Source of the DNA: Myxococcales bacterium
GTDB taxonomy: Bacteria; Myxococcota_A; Polyangia; Nannocystales; Nannocystaceae
Assembly (NCBI GenBank): GCA_014240065.1
Contig: JAAZXR010000050.1
Coordinates: forward strand, 1 to 32,137
Direction: 5' to 3'
DNA: 32,137 nt
In this document: piece by piece, positions 18,002-25,473 of the stretch
Numbering within the stretch: the stretch's first letter is position 1
Layout: the number at the start of each line of letters is the position of its first letter
The notes under the pieces: model-generated
Told to the model about the DNA's origin: nothing
The model's input: the letters and a program-made list of their open reading frames with translations, nothing else
The model's database searches: none
Made by a program: the position numbers and the translations under genes

Positions 18002-18553
18002 CTAGAGGATGGGGCTGACGGCGGCTGGCCACATATCCGTCGTCGGCGGGATGATCAGCAAATCCGCGACAGAGCTGGTTGGATCATCGAGCGGAATCGT
18101 CTTCGGCTCGTCACTCTTCGTCGTGGTCACGTCATCCGACTCCTCGGGCCCAAGGCTTTGCTCGAAGTTCTGGGCTCGCTGCACGATCTTCTCAAGCTGT
18201 TCGGCCGCAGCCGCAAGTTTTTCCGCCGCGAACACTCTGGCTTGTGCGGTCTGGTTTGGGTCGTTGATGACCTGCAGCTCTTCGTCGATGAGACGAAGTG
18301 GCTCGGTTACGCGCTCTCGCTCTGCCTCGACATGCGCGATTCGAAGCACATCGCCGGACCGCGTTGCCCGCGCCGCTTCCTCGGCAAGCGCAGAAAGCGC
18401 CTGCTCAATTCGCAGCTGCGAAGACTCCGCTGAGGGGACATCGCCAGTGGCGCTGACCTCCCGGGTGGCGGACACCGGAGGCGCCGCGATCGCCAAGCCC
18501 TGCACACCTAACGTGAGCAAAGAAAGGCTCCATATCGCTGCACGCGCCCTCAT
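18002..18553 (-). CDS. Exported coiled-coil protein of unknown function
   Basis: 183 residues from ATG 18553; an upstream in-frame start at 18625 would put 24 polar residues before the signal peptide and is less likely. Signal peptide about 1-24 (AIWSLSLLTLGVQGLAIAA). Residues 45-130 are Ala/Glu/Arg/Gln-rich with long helical, probably coiled-coil, character (LAEEAARATRSGDVLRI, AEKLAAAAEQLEKIVQR). The acidic, Thr/Pro-rich tail looks disordered. I do not recognise the family. It is the last gene on this strand before the polysaccharide pair, 271 bases after the GltG-like gene, and may belong to the same envelope machine. Confidence 0.7.
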   Translation of the reverse strand: MRARAAIWSLSLLTLGVQGLAIAAPPVSATREVSATGDVPSAESSQLRIEQALSALAEEAARATRSGDVLRIAHVEAERERVTEPLRLIDEELQVINDPNQTAQARVFAAEKLAAAAEQLEKIVQRAQNFEQSLGPEESDDVTTTKSDEPKTIPLDDPTSSVADLLIIPPTTDMWPAAVSPIL

Positions 18554-18824
18554 CGTGATTAAGCGTACCACATTCTTTGGGTCAGTTCGTTTCGAGCGGC
18601 GAAAGTTCGCACTTTGCACCAGCACCCGCCTGCGCCGTCCTCGCCGCCCCGACCGCGCCTGCGACCGCGCCTGCGACTGTGGCCCTTACGCTGCGGCCCA
18701 CGCGGTGTCCGATGCCGGTCGCAAAGCGCCCGTCTTGTGGCGGCGTTGAGCACCCCCTCGCTTCGCGAGCCGCAGCTCCTCTTCGCTACCCGGCGGCCCT
18801 AGATGAACAAGCGCGCGCCGATGA
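18554..18824. other. Gap between GltG-like and coiled-coil genes
   Basis: No gene seen. It has a small hairpin CTCGCTTCGCGAG (18757-18769, 5-base stem) just after the GltG-like stop, without a T-tract, and a short tandem repeat around GACCGCGCCTGC near 18650-18675. It may hold a promoter for the coiled-coil gene. Confidence 0.4.
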
Positions 18825-20615
18825 TCAGGCCTGCGAGAACACGACCGAGAAGGTGACCTCGCTGGAGTCTTCGGCCCCTTCCACGGGGAAACGCCAGCCC
18901 TTAATCTTCGCCTTGCAACAGCTTAGCGTCGTGGAATCGCCGAGCGTATCACCCTCGACCGATACCTTCACCACGCGCCCAGAGGTGCTGATCATGATGG
19001 TGAACGTGATCTTCCCTTTAAGAGCGGACTGGCTCCGAAGCGATTTCTCGTAGCAAGATTGGAGAGCGCCCATGCGACGACGGATGGTGGCCTGCACGAG
19101 CTTCTTGTCCACGTCTCCGTAGACCTCGGAGGTCGAGCTCTTCACCTTGCCCTTGATCTTCTTTTCTCTCTTCTTCTTCTTCGCGACCTCTGGCTGATCG
19201 TCGGTTGTTTTTAGCCCCTCGGTTCCAACGAGGGCGCCGCTCGCCGTGATCCCCTCTCCGCCCGCGACAAAATCTGACACCTCCGTGCCATCGGCGTCCA
19301 CGACGCGACCCATGCCCTTGTCGAAGAGTGAATCGAGGTTGTTCTCCGTGGACTCGATCACGTCGAAGACGGTCCCCTCTCCCGGCCCACCGTAGGTGCC
19401 CAACACCCGCGCGACACCGACACCCCGCGCCTTCTTCGTCGCTTCTTCGGAGAACTTCTTCGGCTTGGTCTTCACGACTTTGTCGGGTTCAACCTGCTTT
19501 TTCTCCTGCTTTTCTTCAGGCTGCTTGAGCTCCTCGTCCTCCGGCTCTGGCTCCTCTTCCTCCTCGAGCTCTGGCTCTTCTTCTTGCTCGTAGACGACCC
19601 CCATCGCCTCCACAAAGCGCTGATCGATCTTGACGACCGTGGAAGGTTTCACGCCGAAGGCCGTGTACATCCCCCCGGTTCCAAAGATCAGCACACTGCC
19701 CAGGAGGATCGCCGCGAACAGCGGGTCACGCTGGCGCTGGAGGACCAGGTTGACGGCCGCTCCCACCGCCAAGCAACCAACGAGCCCGATGGGGCCGAGG
19801 AGGAATCCGATCACTCCGATCGAAGCGACCATCCCCAAGAGCATCCCGTAGGCGAGCGGCAGCGGCGTACCTGACAGGCCATAGCCTCTCAGCGGTCGAA
19901 GCGTCGGGCTCTTCCGCTTCGGCCGCGCGAACTGAAACAAAACGATGCTATCCCCGAGGAGGATCTTCCCCTTTGCGGTCGAGCGGAGCGCCACCTGCAC
20001 GCGCGCCGACCCCTGCTTTCGACGCAGCTGCTTGACCGTATAGGCCCGCTTCCCCTTCGCGAGGGTCACCTTGCCGCGCGCCTCCTTGGGGAGATTCAGG
20101 TAGTAGCGCCCACCCCGATACTCGAACAAGGTGACGCTCTCGGGCGCGACACGCTTCGGTTTTTTCCTTCGACCCTTCGGGGGGTTCAGCGCCGGTGACC
20201 GCAACCCTGCGATCCCGCCGACGAGCGGCGCGAGCCCCATCAAGAGCAACGTCAAGCCGATGAGCGCAAGATCGGGCCCCTCCGTCTCGCTCCCGTAATC
20301 ATAGACGTCGAAGCTGTTCGCGTCTTGGCCCTCCAGCGCCTCTTGTCGGGCGGCCTCCTCGGCGGCGTAGCGATTGACGTCGGTGACGAAGAGTCCGAAC
20401 CCCGACAGCAACATCAGCATCGCCATCGCCAACAGCGGCTTCGCGATCTTCCTCGGATCCCGACGCCGATCCACGCTGTCGTGGACGACCAGGTCGTTGT
20501 GAAGACCCCAGCCGACCTTGAGCCCGCCAGGCTCCGTTTGATGAAGCTCCCCGCACAGCTTGTCTTCAACGACTATGGCGGCCCGAAGAACCCGGCTGGA
20601 CTTGCGCTGTGGCAT
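18825..20615 (-). CDS. GltG-like motor-coupling protein: split FHA-like domain, five TM helices, AgmX/PglI C-terminal domain
   Basis: 596 residues from ATG 20615; GTG 20660 would add 15. It begins with an FHA-like half (LRAAIVVEDKLCGEL...NDLVVHD, about 10-46), then a hairpin of two TM helices (about 60-78, 115-137). The rest of the FHA-like fold follows (VTLFEYRGGRYYLNL...GKILLGDSIVLFQF, 161-229), then three TM helices (about 252-275, 276-292, 299-320). A Glu/Pro/Lys-rich TonB-like spacer and a C-terminal AgmX/PglI (TonB-fold) domain with SCYEKSL, LKGKITFTIMISTSGRV and IKGWRFP complete it. The odd number of helices puts the C-terminal domain in the periplasm, as needed to pass motor energy outward. 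Closest known relatives by layout are GltG/PglI and NfsG of Myxococcus. Confidence 0.85.
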   Translation of the reverse strand: MPQRKSSRVLRAAIVVEDKLCGELHQTEPGGLKVGWGLHNDLVVHDSVDRRRDPRKIAKPLLAMAMLMLLSGFGLFVTDVNRYAAEEAARQEALEGQDANSFDVYDYGSETEGPDLALIGLTLLLMGLAPLVGGIAGLRSPALNPPKGRRKKPKRVAPESVTLFEYRGGRYYLNLPKEARGKVTLAKGKRAYTVKQLRRKQGSARVQVALRSTAKGKILLGDSIVLFQFARPKRKSPTLRPLRGYGLSGTPLPLAYGMLLGMVASIGVIGFLLGPIGLVGCLAVGAAVNLVLQRQRDPLFAAILLGSVLIFGTGGMYTAFGVKPSTVVKIDQRFVEAMGVVYEQEEEPELEEEEEPEPEDEELKQPEEKQEKKQVEPDKVVKTKPKKFSEEATKKARGVGVARVLGTYGGPGEGTVFDVIESTENNLDSLFDKGMGRVVDADGTEVSDFVAGGEGITASGALVGTEGLKTTDDQPEVAKKKKREKKIKGKVKSSTSEVYGDVDKKLVQATIRRRMGALQSCYEKSLRSQSALKGKITFTIMISTSGRVVKVSVEGDTLGDSTTLSCCKAKIKGWRFPVEGAEDSSEVTFSVVFSQA

Positions 20616-20687
20616 GGATCGAAATGCAGAGAAGCCTAGGCCAGCCTCAGGGGAGGCCACCAGAAACGAGGGTTACGCTGCGAACAG

Positions 20688-20696
20688 AGCATAACA
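20688..20696 (-). promoter_or_regulatory. Candidate extended -10 promoter for the GltG-like gene
   Basis: On the minus strand TGTTATGCT matches an extended -10 (TG, one base, TATGCT). It lies 73 bases before the chosen ATG 20615. If transcription starts about seven bases downstream, the GTG at 20660 would sit about 20 bases inside the message. No good -35 is seen. Confidence 0.35.
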
Positions 20697-21055
20697 GGGG
20701 GATCTCTAAAGGTGTAGTGGAGGGACACTTTGGCTGAGGGTAACGCGAGGATCGGTCAGACTCTAAAAACACGTCGGAACACAAAAATGCGCCCCTACAT
20801 CGCGATAATGGGCACGCACCGCTGATTCTCCGGCGTTGCTTTCAGAGGCGATTCTGCGCGCGCTCGTCTCAAAACGCACCGAACAGCAGATCAGGTTCGA
20901 CGCGGATGGAACTCCGCAGGTTTCAATGTGGGTTCCTTTCACACCGACGGGCCGCTCCGCGCACTCTCCGGCGCGGCGTCACGACGCCCAGCGGGCTTCG
21001 CCTCCACGGGCGAGGCGCCATATGCGTGCGGGAAGACGAGCTCGCCATAAGCGAA

Positions 21056-21085
21056 GGCCGGCGCGTGAACGAGTCACGGCCGGCC
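21056..21085. terminator. Strong hairpin downstream of the ExbD pair
   Basis: Arms GGCCGGCGCGTGA (21056-21068) and TCACGGCCGGCC (21074-21085) pair with one bulged base around a 5-base loop, about 30 bases after the ExbD stop. No T-run follows on the minus strand, so it may be a Rho-type or RNA-stabilising structure rather than a classic intrinsic terminator. Confidence 0.45.
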
Positions 21086-21115
21086 CTCCCTCCCACGGGA
21101 CGTTGGAGTCCCGCG

Positions 21116-21640
21116 TTAGCCTTGGCGAATGACGCAGAACGCGTATTCGGTGAATTCGGCCTTTCCAGCCGTGAACATCACCTTCACCAGGGTCTCGAAC
21201 GGGAGTCGCTCGTCACCAACGAGGATGAGTCGAGCATCCCACGTCGTCTTGCGATTCTCCGCCATCTGCTTGGCCTTGTCCGCCTCCTCCGCGAGGACGT
21301 CGTACAAAGGCCCGATCAGCTGACCAGAGACATCGGCCGGGGTCTTGCCCGCCTCGAGCACCTGGACCTTCTTCTCCAGCACGATGATCGCGCGGTCGGA
21401 GAGGTAGACCGGAGTGCCCTCCTGGATCGGTGAATCCACCCGCGACATCGGGATCTTCTGATCCGCGATGGGCGTAATGAGCACCGGATCGGACGCGTAG
21501 GACTTGAGAAGGTAGATGACGATGATGGACACGATGTCCATCAAAGAGGTCAGACCCATGCCCGCCTCCTCGACCGCTTGACCGCGACGATTCGCCTTCT
21601 TCAGCGCTTTTTTCTGCTTGAAAAATTCTTCAGCGTTCAC
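21116..21640 (-). CDS. ExbD/TolR-family proton-channel subunit with ion-site Asp
   Basis: 174 residues from GTG 21640, which has AGGAG about six bases upstream and lies eight bases after the previous stop. A longer reading from 21691 overlaps the upstream gene and is unlikely. A short basic cytoplasmic part is followed by one TM helix (GLTSLMDIVSIIVIYLLKSY) holding Asp35 in the position of the essential proton-carrying Asp of ExbD and TolR. The periplasmic part follows, ending in a DxRLxLVGDERLPFETL stretch like the family's DKxxxxGxxxxVxxxG region. It should assemble with the TolQ/ExbB-like subunit and the second ExbD to form a proton-driven motor, like AglQ or AglS. Confidence 0.88.
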   Translation of the reverse strand: MNAEEFFKQKKALKKANRRGQAVEEAGMGLTSLMDIVSIIVIYLLKSYASDPVLITPIADQKIPMSRVDSPIQEGTPVYLSDRAIIVLEKKVQVLEAGKTPADVSGQLIGPLYDVLAEEADKAKQMAENRKTTWDARLILVGDERLPFETLVKVMFTAGKAEFTEYAFCVIRQG

Positions 21641-21648
21641 GGTGACTC

Positions 21649-22254
21649 CTACCCTGCTCCAGCCTCGATGATGGGCTGCCAAAAATAGCACTCAGGCGGG
21701 ATCTCTTCCCCTGCCTTCATGGCTTTCATGAGTTTGCAATCGCTCCCTCGCATGGCGTCCATCGTCTGCACCAACACCTGCATGGGGATGGTGTTGATGG
21801 CGCTGATGGTGACGACCTGCTCGTGTTCCGCACGACTCTTGTACTCTTTGGCCTTGGCCTCGAGCCCTGGGAAGTCGTACTTGCAGTAGTCACGATACGC
21901 CTCTTTTCCGTTCATACACTCATCGGTGGGTTTCCGATTCGGAATCGTGGGCTTGCTCGAGTCGACCTCCTTGCCCGCTTCGGCGCCGTCTTGCTGACCA
22001 GACGCCTGAAGACGGAAGCCTTCATCCATGATGAAGACCTTGAGCTTAAGAGGCTTTTCCTTCTTCTCTTCCTTCTTTTGCTCCTCTTTCGGGGGTGCCG
22101 CCGCGAACTTGGGCGGGGACACCACGATGGCGGCCATGGATGCGACCTCCATCGCGAGCAGAAGCGCCGGAATGAGCAAGAACATGATGTTCATGACTGG
22201 GAGCACATTTGCTTCTTCAACAGCGATCTCTTCGTCTTTTTTCCTTCGTGCCAT
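21649..22254 (-). CDS. ExbD/TolR-like subunit with Asn at the ion-site position
   Basis: 201 residues. A charged cytoplasmic N-terminus (RRKKDEEIAVEE) leads to the ExbD-type helix ANVLPVMNIMFLLIPALLL and a periplasmic domain with a Lys/Glu-rich linker (PPKEEQKKEEKKEKPLKL). Two to four Cys residues (for example DECMNG, DCKLM, ECYFW) may form disulfides. The family pattern N-x-x-P-x-x-D has Asn22 instead of Asp, so this copy probably cannot carry protons itself and may be a structural partner of the second ExbD. The periplasmic domain is longer than in standard ExbD (about 140 residues). ATG 22254 has AAAGGAGG four bases upstream. Confidence 0.85.
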   Translation of the reverse strand: MARRKKDEEIAVEEANVLPVMNIMFLLIPALLLAMEVASMAAIVVSPPKFAAAPPKEEQKKEEKKEKPLKLKVFIMDEGFRLQASGQQDGAEAGKEVDSSKPTIPNRKPTDECMNGKEAYRDYCKYDFPGLEAKAKEYKSRAEHEQVVTISAINTIPMQVLVQTMDAMRGSDCKLMKAMKAGEEIPPECYFWQPIIEAGAG

Positions 22255-22300
22255 GACGCCTCCTTTCGTTGTGAGCTAGTTGGTTCCTAAGATGGGCGAG

Positions 22301-22317
22301 GCCTCACTTCGTGAGGC
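22301..22317. other. Hairpin between tolQ-like and exbD-like genes
   Basis: Perfect 7-base stem GCCTCAC/GTGAGGC around a TTC loop in the 118-base gap. A second, imperfect hairpin (arms around GCGCTGAC and GTCAGAGCGC) lies at about 22331-22356. There is no T-tract. They may set the relative amounts of the channel subunits by partial termination or mRNA protection. Confidence 0.45.
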
Positions 22318-22372
22318 TCCCCGTGGAGCCGAGCGCGCTGACACGACGGTCAGAGCGCCCGACAGGTGAGGC

Positions 22373-23005
22373 TCAGCCGAGGCGGAACCGAGCAGAGAGG
22401 AGGTTCTCAAGCTTCACAGAGTAAAGCTCGACGCTGTCCTTGATGCTCTTGGCGACGTTCGACACGATGATGTGCGACGCGAGGAGAGGGATGGCGACGA
22501 TCAGACCGAAACCGGTGGTGTTCATCGCGATACCAATGCCGCGTGCGAGCGCCGTCGACCGTTGGTCGGCGGGGGCGTTGGCCACAGCCTCGAACGCTGC
22601 GAGCATCCCGAAGATGGTTCCGAGGAGTCCGATGAGGGTCGCGACGTTGGCGACCGCTGCGATCATCGAGACGCGCTTGTCGATTTGCGGCATCACCTCA
22701 AGCATCGACTCTTCGATGGCTTGCGACACTTGCTGCTCGTCCTTGGTGGACTTGGTGAGGCCCGCCTTGATCACGCGTGGCAGCGCCGCTTGTGCGTTGC
22801 GGTCACACAGCTTGATCGCGGTGTCGATGTTGTTGGCCATGACGCACTTTTGAACTTGCGCATAGAACTTGGCAGCCTTCGTATTCGCTTTGAACACCAG
22901 GTAAATGATTCGGTCGGCCATCGCCGCGACCCCGATAATCCCGGTGAGCAAAATGAAGTGCATGAACGCACCACCTTCTTGATAAAACTTGGCAATATCA
23001 CCCAT
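22373..23005 (-). CDS. MotA/TolQ/ExbB-family proton-channel subunit
   Basis: 210 residues with the three expected TM helices: FILLTGIIGVAAMADRIIYL (about 17-36), MIAAVANVATLIGLLGTIFG (about 112-135) and GIGIAMNTTGFGLIVAIPLL (about 154-178), with the family hallmark GLLGTIFGM and the TTGFGLIVAIP stretch. The cytoplasmic loop between TM1 and TM2 is about 75 residues. It would form the pentameric stator around the ExbD helices. ATG 23005 has AGAGGAG seven bases upstream. It is an AglR-like component of the presumed Glt/Nfs-type complex. Confidence 0.93.
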   Translation of the reverse strand: MGDIAKFYQEGGAFMHFILLTGIIGVAAMADRIIYLVFKANTKAAKFYAQVQKCVMANNIDTAIKLCDRNAQAALPRVIKAGLTKSTKDEQQVSQAIEESMLEVMPQIDKRVSMIAAVANVATLIGLLGTIFGMLAAFEAVANAPADQRSTALARGIGIAMNTTGFGLIVAIPLLASHIIVSNVAKSIKDSVELYSVKLENLLSARFRLG

Positions 23006-23060
23006 GACTTTGTCTCCTCTTGGTGTGCGGGTCTGCCCCGCTCGTCTCTGCTCCGGCGCT

Positions 23061-23128
23061 GCCGGTCTTGAAAGTGTGATGGCCCTAAGGCCGGTCTAGG
23101 TTTGTCAGTTGAAAAAACTTGGCCGGTC
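23061..23128. repeat. Three direct repeats upstream of the tolQ-like gene
   Basis: GCCGGTC occurs at 23061-23067, 23090-23096 and 23122-23128, spaced 29 and 32 bases apart, close to three DNA turns each. They lie 56 to 123 bases before the ATG at 23005, in an AT-richer stretch that probably contains the promoter. Regulator binding is inferred from spacing only. Confidence 0.4.
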
Positions 23129-23202
23129 GAAGTAGAGCGGCTGTGTTGTAAAAGTGGAACTTAATTTCCGGGCGTCCGGTGTGGGACCCTGCGGCTGACG
23201 GA

Positions 23203-23583
23203 TTAGAACAACGGATCTTGCACAGACTCAAGTACCAAAGGCGACAATCGCGCATCTAGCCGCGCCCAGTCGTAATCTAGGGCCGAACGCCGAAGAATAT
23301 AAAAAGCGCTAGGTTTTTCCAGGGTTCCTTCCACGGTAAACGTGTCATCAAGGGTGATCTTCTTGCCGGATCCGCTTAAAGCGCCGTCTGATTCCGATTG
23401 CCGGGCATCGGCGGTCGCGTCCTTATCGGCCGCCGGTGGCGCTGCTTCGACCACCTGTGGGCTCACACTAGCGAACGCCACGAGCACTGCCAAGACGCGT
23501 AATCGCGACGAGCATGGGCCTTGAATGCTTCGTAACCGGCCGTACAGCAGCGGCAATATCCAAGCGTCGGTGAGCGTTTTCAT
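23203..23583 (-). CDS. Small exported protein of the envelope cluster, unknown family
   Basis: 126 residues from ATG 23583; a longer reading from 23646 adds 21 residues before the signal and is less likely. A basic, hydrophobic N-terminal segment (RVLAVLVAFASVSPQVVEAA) is probably a signal peptide ending near AAPPAADK. The acidic linker is followed by a compact C-terminal motif (TFTVEGTLEKPSAFYILRRS, then LSPLVLESVQDPLF). I think similar small proteins with the EGxxxKPxAFYIL motif sit in myxobacterial Glt/Nfs-type clusters, where this could be a GltF-like part, but I am not certain. It ends 197 bases before the tolQ-like start. Confidence 0.65.
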   Translation of the reverse strand: MKTLTDAWILPLLYGRLRSIQGPCSSRLRVLAVLVAFASVSPQVVEAAPPAADKDATADARQSESDGALSGSGKKITLDDTFTVEGTLEKPSAFYILRRSALDYDWARLDARLSPLVLESVQDPLF

Positions 23584-23916
23584 GATCAATTTTTCTCTAG
23601 TTTCCACGTGGGTGTTCCCCGGCAATCTCCCGAACGGACGTTCCATCCCACGGGTTTACAGCGGCCTCTCCTGCTCGGTTCGGTCGAAACGGCGCGGTGC
23701 GCGTCACTGAGATCGCCGAGCTCGGACGATGCTCCGTGCGCCAAACGGGCACGTCTCGACCCAACCTTGTTGGACATTTTTTCTGACGTGAGGCTTCCCT
23801 CAACGATCCACGAATTCCGATGATTCTGGCCGAAGCGTCGCCCGCCCGGCGTGGGCGCAAAGAATGCATACGACGCAGCGAGGCGCATAATTCCGTGAGA
23901 TCTCGCGCGGAAGACG
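23584..23916. other. Intergenic region downstream of the GltE-like gene
   Basis: 333 bases without a supported gene. A 6-base-arm inverted repeat CCGTGA/TCACGG (23893-23922) overlaps the GltE-like stop codon and includes GAGATCTC. An A6 run on the minus strand near 23776-23781 is the most AT-rich point. It should contain the promoter of the small exported protein, but no clear elements are seen. Confidence 0.45.
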
Positions 23917-25473
23917 TCACGGTTGCTGACCTCCCGATGGCTGCTGCGGCGCTGGCTGCTGCGGCGCTGGCTGCTGCGGCGCTGGAGCCTGCGGCGCTGG
24001 CTGCTGTGGCGCTGGACCCTGCGGCGCTGGACCCTGCGGCGCTGGTTGCTGCGGCGCTGGTTGCTGCGGCGCTGGACCTTGCGGCGTCGGATCTTGCGGC
24101 GTCGGATCTTGCGGCGCTGGTTGCTGCGGCGCTGGACCTTGCGGCGTCGGATCTTGCGGCGCTGGACCTTGCGGCGTCGGATCTTGCGGCGTCGGATCTT
24201 GCGGCGTCGGCGTCTCGCCTCCATCGACCGACGGCTCGTCCGGCGCCATTTCTTGCGCCCCTGAATCTTCGGGGACGAGCGCGGCCGCCTCCGCCGCCTC
24301 CTGGGCCTCCTTCGCCTCTCGCTCCTTGCGCTTCACACCGCGTTTTTTCCGCCGCTCCTCGCGCTCGAGGTTTTTCTTGGCGACCCCGATATACAGATCC
24401 GCCTGCTCAACAGAGACGAACTCGCGCCCCGGCCCGGTCTCGAGGGCGACGGTCCACGTGTCCACCCCTCCCTTCGCCGCGGGCGCGCGGGTGAGGACCA
24501 CCTCCTTGTACCGAGTGAACGCTTGTACCGCGAGGTTCAGCCGCTCGGTGGCTTCGATATTCGGGAAGGGATCGGCGTCGAGGTACAACACCCCGAGATT
24601 GAAATGGGCGTCGGCGCTCTGCGGATCGAGCTTCAAAATCTCGCTGAATGTTTGTCGCGCCTCTACGATCTGGCCGAGCGCTCGCTGCGCCGCGCCGAGG
24701 TTCAAACGCGCGCGCCGAAACTTCGGCTGGAGCTCCACCGCGTACTGAAAACACCCAATGGCGGTCCCGTAGTCGCCCTTGACCATAAATTGCACGCCCA
24801 GGTTGTTCCACGCCGCCGCGTTTTGCTCGTCGCCCTCCGCCGCTTGCCTGAACATGTTCAGCGCCGCCGTCGAATTCGCCTCCGCGAGGTAGGCGAAACC
24901 CCGGAGATTGAACGCTTGCGAGGCCTCCTCTGGCGTGAGCACCTTCGGGTCAATTTGCAGCGCGAGCCCCCCGACGGACTGCGCGATCTCATACTTCCCC
25001 TGCTTATAAAACGCCTCCGAGATGACGAGCATCGCCTCCACATTTTGCTCGTGAATCTTGAGCGCTTGCCGCGCCTCCCGGATCGCCCGATCGAGGTTAC
25101 CGAGCTTGAGCTGGGCCATCGCCTTCGAGCTTCGATCTCGTGACAGAGACATCTTCCGCTTCTCCTCCTCCGGATCGCGGTCGCGAGAGACCGGGATCTC
25201 GATGGGCTTCACCGGCGTCAACTGCTCCTCTTCGGCGGAGTCCTCTGTGTCCGCCTTCGCCACCTCCACGGGCGCCGCTTGCGTCGTCGCTTGCTCCGAC
25301 ATACGCGGCGCGCGGGTGCTCTCGAGTTGGACCTTTCGACGCTCTTTCGCCTGCTCTTGGAGTCCCGCCGGTGCCTCGGTCTGTACCGCGGGCTCTTCGA
25401 CGGCACACCCGCCTCCGGTCGTCACCGTGAACGCGGCGGCGAAGAGCGCGCGACGAAGTGCCTCGCCCCTCAT
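23917..25473 (-). CDS. GltE/AglT-like TPR lipoprotein with Pro-Gln repeat tail
   Basis: 518 residues. A signal ending TTGGGC suggests a lipid-anchored Cys23. After an acidic linker, residues about 115-320 hold TPR helices (AMAQLKLGNLDRAIREARQAL, LVISEAFYKQGKYEIA, AAWNNLGVQFMVKGDYGTAI, SADAHFNLGVLYLD). A charged helix (EREERRKKRGVKRKEREAKE) and a disordered tail of 18 five-residue repeats, PAPQQ/PTPQD/PAPQG, end the protein. TPR lipoprotein plus its place after the GltD-like gene matches GltE/AglT, an outer-membrane part of the Myxococcus machine. The ATG overlaps the upstream stop (ATGA), so translation is coupled. Confidence 0.82.
   Translation of the reverse strand: MRGEALRRALFAAAFTVTTGGGCAVEEPAVQTEAPAGLQEQAKERRKVQLESTRAPRMSEQATTQAAPVEVAKADTEDSAEEEQLTPVKPIEIPVSRDRDPEEEKRKMSLSRDRSSKAMAQLKLGNLDRAIREARQALKIHEQNVEAMLVISEAFYKQGKYEIAQSVGGLALQIDPKVLTPEEASQAFNLRGFAYLAEANSTAALNMFRQAAEGDEQNAAAWNNLGVQFMVKGDYGTAIGCFQYAVELQPKFRRARLNLGAAQRALGQIVEARQTFSEILKLDPQSADAHFNLGVLYLDADPFPNIEATERLNLAVQAFTRYKEVVLTRAPAAKGGVDTWTVALETGPGREFVSVEQADLYIGVAKKNLEREERRKKRGVKRKEREAKEAQEAAEAAALVPEDSGAQEMAPDEPSVDGGETPTPQDPTPQDPTPQGPAPQDPTPQGPAPQQPAPQDPTPQDPTPQGPAPQQPAPQQPAPQGPAPQGPAPQQPAPQAPAPQQPAPQQPAPQQPSGGQQP
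23941..24210. repeat. 18 tandem 15-bp repeats in the GltE-like gene
   Basis: 270 bases of in-frame 15-base units (plus-strand form CTGCTGCGGCGCTGG and variants). Each codes one PAPQQ, PTPQD or PAPQG unit. Copy number should vary by slippage without breaking the frame. The repeats create long spurious open frames in other phases. Confidence 0.95.

Larger units (their letters stand above)
20616..21115. other. Long intergenic region between ExbD and GltG-like genes
   Basis: About 450-500 bases with no supported gene. It holds a strong GC-rich hairpin after the ExbD stop and a candidate promoter for the GltG-like gene (both listed separately). A hairpin with CGCCTC/GAGGCG arms lies near 20998-21017. 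The minus-strand sequence near 20799-20807 reads TATCGCGAT, also present in front of dnaK. Confidence 0.5.

Noticed and set aside
20880-20930. tRNA T-loop-like GGTTCGA
   Set aside because: No matching acceptor, D or anticodon stems around it.
23941-24210. Possible CRISPR-like array
   Set aside because: Units are 15 bases, contiguous and without spacers, and they are in frame within a coding gene.
23586-24494. Long open frames on both strands through the 15-bp repeats
   Set aside because: A 15-base repeat without stops opens all frames, giving AALxLAA- or RRRKIRRR-type low-complexity proteins. Only the Pro-Gln frame continues a real TPR gene.
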